Shown one piece after another: positions 16,577 through 22,648 of a stretch of DNA of 64,000 nt. Position 1 is the stretch's first letter. Each line of letters opens with the position of its first letter. The translations under genes and the position numbers were made by a program. This DNA comes from Thermohalobaculum sp050331395 (GTDB lineage: Bacteria; Pseudomonadota; Alphaproteobacteria; Rhodobacterales; Rhodobacteraceae), in the NCBI GenBank assembly GCA_050331395.1, contig JBHJGX010000051.1, positions 34,937 through 98,936 of the forward strand. Direction: 5' to 3'. The notes beneath the pieces are model-generated. The model worked only from the letters and a program-made list of their open reading frames with translations, was not told the DNA's origin and did no database searches.

Positions 16577-18937
16577 ATGAGCCCCGACGACGCCCGCCCC
16601 GACGACGCCCGCCCCGATGAGACGCGCCCGCACGATCCGGCCCGGATGACCGCCACCCATTGGGGCACCTACGAAGCCGTGGTCGAGGACGGCCGCGTAG
16701 TGGGGCTCCGCGATTGGCTCGGAGACCCTGACCCGGCGCGCATCGGCCACCGGCTTCCCGAAGCCGTCCACAGCCCCGCACGCATCCTCCGCCCAGCGAT
16801 CCGCAAGGGCTTTCTCGACCGGGGCGCGGCCTCGGACGGGACCGCCCGCGCAACCGAGCCCTTCGTCGAGGTTCCCTGGGACGAGGCGCTCGACCTCGCC
16901 GCCGCCGAGCTCGACCGGGTGCGCAAGACCCATGGGAACGGGGCGATCTATGGGGGCTCCTACGGCTGGGCCTCGGCCGGGCGGTTCCACCACGCGCAGA
17001 GCCAGATCCACCGCTTTTTGAACGCGATCGCCGGCTACACGGCCTCGGTCGGCACCTACAGCCATGCGGCGATCACCGCGCTCACCCGCCATGTGCTTGC
17101 GCCCTTCAAAGACCTGCTCGACGGCGCGACGTCTTGGCCCTCGATCGCCGCGCATGCCGAGCTCGTCGTCATGGTGGGCGGCCTTGCGGTCAAGAACGCC
17201 CAGGTTACCTCCGGCGGGGTCGGTCGGCATGTGGTGCGCGAAGCGCTCGAGGCGAGCCGGGCACGCGGTTGCCGGTTCGTCAATCTCTCGCCGATCCGCG
17301 ACGACGCCATCGACGAGATCGCCGCGGAGTGGCTGGCGATCCGGCCGGGGACGGATACCGCGCTCCTCCTCGCGCTCGCCCATACGCTAGAGACCGAGGG
17401 CTTGGCCGACCGGAGCTTCCTCGCCCGCTATACCGTGGGCTACGACCGGGTCCGGGCCTATCTCCTCGGCGCGACCGACGGCCAGCCGAAGACGCCCGAC
17501 TGGGCGGCCGAAATCACCGGCATCCCGGCCGCGCGGATCGCAGCGCTCGCGCGTGAGATGGCGGCCGCGCGCACGATGATCACCGTCTCCTGGTCGGTGC
17601 AGCGGGGCGACCATGGCGAGCAGCCCGGCTGGGCCGCGCTCCTCGTCGCCGCACAGATCGGCCAGATCGGCCTGCCGGGCGGGGGCATCGGCTATGGCTA
17701 CGCCTCCGAGAACGGGATCGGCAACTCGGTGCGGCCGTTCCGGTTCCCGGCGCTGCCCCTGGGCGAGAACCCGGTCCGCGACCGCATCCCCGTCGCCCGG
17801 ATCGCCGATGCGCTGCTCTGCCCGGGCGCTGCCTACGACTTCGACGGCACGCGGCGGCACTATCCCGATTTGCGCCTCATCTATTGGGCGGGCGGGAACC
17901 CCTTTCACCACCACCAGGACCTCAACCGCCTTGTCGCCGCCTTTCAGCGCCCCGAGACGATCATCGTGAACGAGATCTGGTGGACGCCCATGGCCCGCCA
18001 TGCGGATATCGTGCTGCCCGTGACGACGATGCTCGAGCGCGAAGACATCGCGATGACCCATTGGGAGCCGCTCATCGTCGCGATGCGCCAGGCGATCCCG
18101 CCCCTGGGCGAGGCACGCCCGGATTACGACATCTTCTCGGGGCTCGCCGCGCGGATGGGCGTGGCCGAGGCCTTTACCCAAGGCCGCGACGCCGAGGCCT
18201 GGCTCCGGCACCTCTGGGACCAGGCGCGCCAGCGGGCCGGCGAGGCGGGCTTTCCGCTGCCCTCGCTCGAGGATCTGCGGGCCGCCGGGACCTGGACCCT
18301 GCCGGATCCCGAATGCGAGGCGGTTCTCTTGGAGGCGTTCCGCGGAGATCCGGAGGGCCAGCCGCTGCCCACCCCGTCCGGGCGCATCGAGCTCTTCTCC
18401 GAGCGGATCGCCGGCTTCGGCTATGACGACTGCCCCGGGCACCCGACCTGGCGGGAGCCCTATGAATGGCTGGGGCAACCGGACCGGCGCTACCCGCTCC
18501 ACCTGATTTCGAACCAGCCCGACACGCGCCTCCACGGTCAGCTCGATCCGGGCACAGTCAGCCGCGCCGCCAAGGTCGCGGGTCGCGAGCCAATCACGCT
18601 GCATCCCGACGACGCGGCCGCCCGCGGGCTCTCGGCCGGGCAGGTGGTGCGGGTCTGGAACGACCGGGGGGCGTGCCTCGCGGGCGTTGTGATCTCGGAG
18701 CGGGTGATGCCGGGGGTCGTGCAGCTCGCAACGGGCGCCTGGTACGATCCCGAGACGCCCGGCCTCCCCGGCACTCTTTGCAAACACGGAAACCCCAACG
18801 TGCTCACCTGCGACAAGGGAACGTCGCGGCTCGGCCAGGGTCCGTCGGCCCATACGGCCCTTGTCGAGGTCGCGGCCGTCGAGGGCACCCCGCCACCGGT
18901 GACCGCATTCGACCCGCCAAAACTGCTCCGCCGCTGA
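16577..18937 (+). CDS. Molybdopterin oxidoreductase, BisC/TorA/DorA type S-/N-oxide reductase
   Basis: A 786-residue Mo-bisMGD enzyme of the DMSO reductase family, subgroup with a serine Mo ligand. SYGW at residues 128-131 matches the Tyr114/Trp116 pair of DMSO and TMAO reductases. GTYSHAA at 159-165 places the Mo-ligand Ser at S162 (Ser147 in Rhodobacter DorA). There is no twin-arginine signal, which favours a cytoplasmic BisC-like biotin/methionine sulfoxide reductase over a periplasmic respiratory enzyme. The ATG at 16577 follows GAGGAG. The extreme N-terminus is a low-complexity Asp/Arg/Pro stretch built from a repeated 12-bp unit. An in-frame ATG 69 nt downstream would also give a family-like start but lacks a ribosome site. 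The gene converges on a cupin gene 28 nt away. Confidence 0.85.
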   Translation: MSPDDARPDDARPDETRPHDPARMTATHWGTYEAVVEDGRVVGLRDWLGDPDPARIGHRLPEAVHSPARILRPAIRKGFLDRGAASDGTARATEPFVEVPWDEALDLAAAELDRVRKTHGNGAIYGGSYGWASAGRFHHAQSQIHRFLNAIAGYTASVGTYSHAAITALTRHVLAPFKDLLDGATSWPSIAAHAELVVMVGGLAVKNAQVTSGGVGRHVVREALEASRARGCRFVNLSPIRDDAIDEIAAEWLAIRPGTDTALLLALAHTLETEGLADRSFLARYTVGYDRVRAYLLGATDGQPKTPDWAAEITGIPAARIAALAREMAAARTMITVSWSVQRGDHGEQPGWAALLVAAQIGQIGLPGGGIGYGYASENGIGNSVRPFRFPALPLGENPVRDRIPVARIADALLCPGAAYDFDGTRRHYPDLRLIYWAGGNPFHHHQDLNRLVAAFQRPETIIVNEIWWTPMARHADIVLPVTTMLEREDIAMTHWEPLIVAMRQAIPPLGEARPDYDIFSGLAARMGVAEAFTQGRDAEAWLRHLWDQARQRAGEAGFPLPSLEDLRAAGTWTLPDPECEAVLLEAFRGDPEGQPLPTPSGRIELFSERIAGFGYDDCPGHPTWREPYEWLGQPDRRYPLHLISNQPDTRLHGQLDPGTVSRAAKVAGREPITLHPDDAAARGLSAGQVVRVWNDRGACLAGVVISERVMPGVVQLATGAWYDPETPGLPGTLCKHGNPNVLTCDKGTSRLGQGPSAHTALVEVAAVEGTPPPVTAFDPPKLLRR

Positions 18938-18965
18938 GCCGCACCCGGCCATTGGCGGGTCCCGG

Positions 18966-19532
18966 TCAGCCTCGCGGCGTCGCACTCTGGCGAAATGCGG
19001 CGAGCACCGGCCCCGTCTCCGCGCGGCAGGCGAGATCCTGCCCGGCCGGACGATGCAGGAAGCGGGTCGGCGCGAGCGCCTCGTTCCGGCCCTCGGGCCC
19101 CGTCCAGATGCCCGTGCCTGCGAGCAGAAAGAGCGTCTCTTCGGCCGTCCCGTCCCGCCGCATCGCACCGCCCTGCGAGACGAGCACCAGACCGACAACT
19201 GGCTCGGTGATGGGATAGGGGCTCGTCGGTCCGATGAACCGCGTCTCCGCCACGCCCTCCATGCCCTCGAGCGAGCGCCAGCAGAACCAGTCGCGCGCCT
19301 CTGCGACGATCCGACAAAGGGGCGCAGCCTTCGGATCCGCCAGCGCGCCGTCGAGCGCCGCCGGGTCCGGGGGCGCGGCGAACGGCCCGGCAGGCAGGCC
19401 GCCCAGGGCTTTCGACAGGGCTTGATAGGCATCGGTGCCGCCCGCACGGGCTTCGGCAGCGAAGATCGCGCCGAGCGCCGCCATGAGCGCCGCAAGCGGC
19501 TGGTGCGACGGCTTTTCGGTAGACTGTTCCAT
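18966..19532 (-). CDS. Cupin-fold protein resembling the DMSP lyase (DddQ/DddL-type) family
   Basis: The protein is 188 residues: a helical N-terminal half followed by a single cupin-like beta-barrel (about residues 95-180). The order FIGPTSPYP, VGLVLVSQGG, AEETLFLLAGTG, FLHRPAG and GPVLAAF resembles the C-terminal cupin of the DMSP lyase family. The first metal-binding motif, normally containing two His residues before the Glu pair, reads GAMRRDGTAEE here and has lost both. Only one His (in FLHRP) is obvious in the second motif. The resemblance is therefore fold-level, and catalytic activity is doubtful. It is convergent with the molybdoenzyme gene. An unrelated cupin family is a real alternative. 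Confidence 0.45.
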   Translation of the reverse strand: MEQSTEKPSHQPLAALMAALGAIFAAEARAGGTDAYQALSKALGGLPAGPFAAPPDPAALDGALADPKAAPLCRIVAEARDWFCWRSLEGMEGVAETRFIGPTSPYPITEPVVGLVLVSQGGAMRRDGTAEETLFLLAGTGIWTGPEGRNEALAPTRFLHRPAGQDLACRAETGPVLAAFRQSATPRG

Positions 19533-19691
19533 TTTACTCTCGAAGGTTGCGCCCGCGACCTAATCGATCGACGGGGGCGCTTGTCAATTGGGAACAATGG
19601 GTCGCGCGCCGTCGACGCGTTGAGTGACGCCGAAAGCTCGGCCCCCGTGGGTGCGCCGCGACACGCGGCCCGGCCGGCTTCGGGAACCGAG

Positions 19692-19729
19692 GGCAAATCT
19701 GCCGCTGGAGAAGCCTCCAGCGATTTGCC
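19692..19729 (+). promoter_or_regulatory. Strong interrupted hairpin in the leader of the repeat-protein gene
   Basis: GGCAAAT (19692-19698) pairs with ATTTGCC (19723-19729), and CGCTGGAG (19703-19710) pairs with CTCCAGCG (19715-19722). Fifteen base pairs in total are interrupted only by a 4-nt bulge and closed by a 4-nt loop. It sits about 60 nt upstream of the ATG at 19790 in the divergent spacer. No T-run follows, so a 5'-UTR structure, a processing element or a dispersed palindromic repeat is more likely than a terminator. Confidence 0.5.
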
Positions 19730-19789
19730 GTCGTGCCCAGATAGGCTAACGTGACCGCAATTCTTAGCTTCCGCAGTGGAGGGATTGGG

Positions 19790-21127
19790 ATGATGAGACA
19801 GATTGCATTGGGCGCGGCCCTGTTCGCGTTGTCAGGCATGGTCGCGGAGGCTGCGACGCTTCGGGTGGTTGCGGTCACGGGCGATGTGGCCCCCGGAACC
19901 GGCGGCGCGACCTATGCAAGCTTCAACGCTCCTGCACTCAACGACGTGGGCGAGACGGCTTTTCGCGCGCTCCTCACAGGGGGCGGCGTGACCACTGCCA
20001 ACAACGTCGGGATCTTCACCAGTCGGGGCCTCGCGGCGCGCGAGGGCGATGTTGCCCCCGGCACCGACAGCGCAGTATTCATAAGCCCCGGCGCGCCCGC
20101 ACTCAACAATACGGGCGAGACGGCTTTTACCGGGCTCCTCAGCGGCGCCGGCGTGACCGGTGCCAATAACGGGGGGATTTTCACCACCGGCGTGGGGCTG
20201 GTTGCGCGGGAGGGCGATGTGGCCCCCGGCACCGGTGGCGCGACCTATTCTAGGTTTGACAACCCCGCGCTCAACGACGCGGGTGAAACAGCGTTTCGCG
20301 GGTTTCTCAGCGGCGTCGGCGTGACTATGGCCAACGACAGCGGGATTTTTGCCAGCTCGGGCCTTGTCGCGCGCGAGGGCGATGAAAGCCCCGACACCGC
20401 CGGCGCGACCTATTCCGGCTTCGGCTTCCCTGTGCGCAACGAAGTGGGCGAAACGGCTTTTAGAGGGTTCCTCAGCGGCGCCGGCGTGACCGGCAACAAT
20501 AACGAGGGGATCTTCACCAGCTCGGGCCTTGTCGCACGGGAGGGCGATGTGGCCCCCGGCACCGGTGGCGCGACCTATTCAAGCTTTGTTGATGGCCTCT
20601 CGCTCAACGATGCCGGCAAGGCGGCGTTTCAAGCGTTCCTTATCGGCGCCAGCGTGACGGGTGCCAATAACGTCGGGATCTTCACCGACTCGGGCGTTGT
20701 CGCGCGGGAGGGCAATGTGGCCCCGGGCACCGGCGGCGCGACCTTTAGTGCCTTCGGCTCCCCCGCGCTCAACAATGCGGGAGAGACGGCGTTTTCCGCG
20801 AACCTCACTGGCGCCGGCGTGACCGGCGCCAATAATAGCGCTTTGTTCCTCAGCGATCGTCTTGGTGAAGTTAGCTTGCTGGCACGAGAGGGCGATGTCT
20901 TGGATCTAGGCGCCGGCGACCAGCGCACGCTGAACACTATCAGTTTCTTTAACGGCCTCAACGCGGCGGGGGATGTGGCCTTCTTGGCGACTTTCACCGA
21001 CTTTAGCTCGGCGATCCTGGTGCTCGAGGCCGACGGCATGGCCCGCATCCCCGTTCCGGGCTCGTTGCCGCTGCTGCTCGCAGGGCTCGCCGCGTTCGGC
21101 CTGATCCGCCGGCGCACCCGTGGGTAG
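19790..21127 (+). CDS. Secreted internal-repeat protein with VPLPA/PEP-CTERM-like anchor
   Basis: The ATG at 19790 (or 19793) follows GGAGG. The 445-residue product has a signal peptide (LGAALFALSGMVAEA) and then six near-identical units of about 56 residues plus a degenerate seventh. Each unit reads approximately AREGDVAPGTGGATY, then a PALN-AGETAF core, then SGAGVTGANN and GIFTSSG. The C-terminus (IPVPGSLPLLLAGLAAFGL then IRRRTRG) is an exosortase-type sorting tail. This kind of repeat (choice-of-anchor/DUF7453-like) is found in surface-exposed proteins of unknown function. The repeats are conserved in DNA as well as in protein, suggesting recent tandem duplication. The next gene begins 8 nt before this one ends. 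Confidence 0.75.
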   Translation: MMRQIALGAALFALSGMVAEAATLRVVAVTGDVAPGTGGATYASFNAPALNDVGETAFRALLTGGGVTTANNVGIFTSRGLAAREGDVAPGTDSAVFISPGAPALNNTGETAFTGLLSGAGVTGANNGGIFTTGVGLVAREGDVAPGTGGATYSRFDNPALNDAGETAFRGFLSGVGVTMANDSGIFASSGLVAREGDESPDTAGATYSGFGFPVRNEVGETAFRGFLSGAGVTGNNNEGIFTSSGLVAREGDVAPGTGGATYSSFVDGLSLNDAGKAAFQAFLIGASVTGANNVGIFTDSGVVAREGNVAPGTGGATFSAFGSPALNNAGETAFSANLTGAGVTGANNSALFLSDRLGEVSLLAREGDVLDLGAGDQRTLNTISFFNGLNAAGDVAFLATFTDFSSAILVLEADGMARIPVPGSLPLLLAGLAAFGLIRRRTRG

Positions 21128-21496
21128 AGCTATTGCGGCGCTTCTGCTCGCCTTGCCCGTGCTCGCGGGCGAGGCGGCAGCCCAAGACCCGGCTGCGCCC
21201 GAGGCTTCGACGGACGAGTTTCGTCAGACCGCGATCCCGGCCGAACTGGGGGCGCGATTTACCTGCCACCAGGCGGGCGCCGAAATCGTGAGCGTGGAGG
21301 GCGTGACGAGCTTTGCCCCTGCCCGGGTTCAGGGGGTGATGACCTTCTCGATCACCACGCGCGCCGGAGAGACCCATCTACCTGGGCGCCGCGACCGCCT
21401 GCCGCCTCTTTCTTTAATTGCCTCACGCCGACCGCCAGCGAGTTGACCGGGCGCAACCGCGCGCCCATGCTCCTCTGGGAATTCAGCCGCGCCTAG
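21120..21496 (+). pseudogene. Small secreted protein, probably broken by two frameshifts
   Basis: A GTG at 21120, overlapping the end of the repeat-protein gene, opens a frame with a clear signal peptide (AIAALLLALPVLAGEAAAQ). The mature start contains FTCHQAGAEIVSVEGV and VMTFSITTRAGET. The open frame itself ends at a stop at 21446 after an Arg/Pro-rich tail that looks like out-of-frame sequence. Removing one C near 21375 and one C near 21412 restores a coherent continuation (IYLGAATACRLF, FNCLTPTASELTGRN, MLLWEFSRA) to a stop at 21494-21496. I do not recognise the family. The pattern suggests a decayed gene or two sequencing indels. Confidence 0.45.
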
Positions 21497-21505
21497 GAAG
21501 TCGCA

Positions 21506-22117
21506 GTGACCTTGCATCGAGCTCCGGAGACATCGCGAGCGACCTACCAGGACGTGCTCGACGCGCCCGAGCACATGATCGCCGAGATCCTTAATGGTCG
21601 ACTGCATCTGCAGCCTCGGCCGCGAAGTCGGCATGCGTTGGCCTGTTCCGCGCTTGGAAGCGAAATCGGCGGGCCCTTTCACTTCCGACCGGAAGGGCCA
21701 GGCGGCTGGTGGATCTTGTATGAGCCGGAGATCCATCTGGGCGAGGACGTCCTCGTTCCGGACCTGGCGGGCTGGCGACGCGAGACCCTGACTTCGATGC
21801 CCGACGTGGCCTTTCTCGAGCAGACACCCGACTGGGTGTGCGAGGTGCTGTCCCCCTCGACGAGCGGGCGCGACCGGGGCGAGAAGCGCGACCTTTACCG
21901 CGACCACGGTGTCAGCCATCTCTGGCTGGTCGATCCCGAGGCCCGCGTGCTCGAGGCGTTCGAACTGACCGGGGACAACTCGGTCCTGCGCCTTGCCGCC
22001 AGCGGCGACGACGCGGTCGCGATCCCACCGTTTGACGCGGTCAAGCTCGATCTTTCGGCGCTCTGGCTGCCAAGCTTGGAGGCCGAAGGCGGAGCGGCAC
22101 CCGCTAAGCCGCTTTGA
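21506..22117 (+). CDS. Uma2 family (DUF820) PD-(D/E)XK-like protein
   Basis: A 203-residue Uma2/DUF820 protein. Conserved landmarks are the N-terminal EILNGRLHLQPRPRSRH, EPEIHL (E of the nuclease-like core), VLVPDLAGWRRE (the PD motif) and CEVLSPSTSGRDRGEKRDLYRDHGV (E, with K, D and Y following). VSHLWLVDPEARVLEAF completes the family signature. The fold is that of restriction-endonuclease-like enzymes, yet no general function is established. Such genes are often multicopy and horizontally mobile, especially in cyanobacteria. Nothing adjacent suggests a partner. Confidence 0.85.
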   Translation: MTLHRAPETSRATYQDVLDAPEHMIAEILNGRLHLQPRPRSRHALACSALGSEIGGPFHFRPEGPGGWWILYEPEIHLGEDVLVPDLAGWRRETLTSMPDVAFLEQTPDWVCEVLSPSTSGRDRGEKRDLYRDHGVSHLWLVDPEARVLEAFELTGDNSVLRLAASGDDAVAIPPFDAVKLDLSALWLPSLEAEGGAAPAKPL

Positions 22118-22320
22118 GAGAGGTCTTGAGCTCAGGCGTGCAGTATATCTGAAATTTGGGAAGGGTCTCGATAGTCTCTCGATCTAGGGAAGTAGCCTAC
22201 GCAGTCTTTGCGATCCGAGAGGCCTTTGCGAACGGGTGCCCAGGCCATTCTGGGCTCGGTTTTGTTAGAGATGGACCCAGAACTGACGACCCTTGGAGCG
22301 GTTCGTGAGGCGCTGCAAAC

Positions 22321-22342
22321 TCCTATTCAAAAAAAAATAGGA
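22321..22342. repeat. Inverted repeat TCCTATT/AATAGGA in the AT-rich spacer
   Basis: TCCTATT (22321-22327) and AATAGGA (22336-22342) form a 7-bp stem around a C(A)7 loop. It is followed by more AT-rich sequence but not by a clean T-run, so a terminator call is not supported. Confidence 0.4.
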
Positions 22343-22603
22343 TTAGATGCTCGACAAATTTTATCAAAAAATCCCCCCTTATTCTTGGAGTAGAGTTTTT
22401 GTTGTGGCGGCGGTGGCTCGAGACCTTATTCATGAAATTTGCGAAAAAAATTTTGGGCAAGATCGGCGGGCCGGCCGCCCCGGCTGCTCCAAGAACCCAA
22501 CACCCCCGGCTGCCGCATCGTGATCCCTCCCGATCCGGCCGGATCAGTCCATCACAAACCGCATCGAGCCGGTCAATTCTTGCGGATATCTGAGCGGCGC
22601 CCT

Positions 22604-22645
22604 CCCCGACCGGCGCCCCGACCGGTGCCCCGACCGGCGCCCCGA
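22604..22645. repeat. 12-bp tandem repeat, about 3.5 copies
   Basis: CCCCGACCGGCG is repeated three times (one copy has a T for C near its end) plus a partial fourth copy, immediately downstream of the glnE stop codon. It looks like simple slippage expansion. Confidence 0.7.
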
Positions 22646-22648
22646 TGC

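Larger units (their letters stand above)
22118..22648. other. 531-nt spacer with an AT-rich core and no supported gene
   Basis: The stretch between the Uma2 gene and glnE holds short open frames on both strands but none with a ribosome site and a recognisable product. Its middle (about 22320-22470) is markedly richer in A and T than anything else in the window, including runs of nine A and seven A. It carries the inverted repeat at 22321-22342, and its right end has a 12-bp tandem repeat. A decayed insertion or a regulatory region is possible. Confidence 0.5.

Noticed and set aside
22403..22593. Short plus-strand frame containing a cationic MKFAKKILGKIGG-like start, possible small peptide
   Set aside because: No ribosome site and the rest is out-of-frame-looking Pro/Arg sequence.
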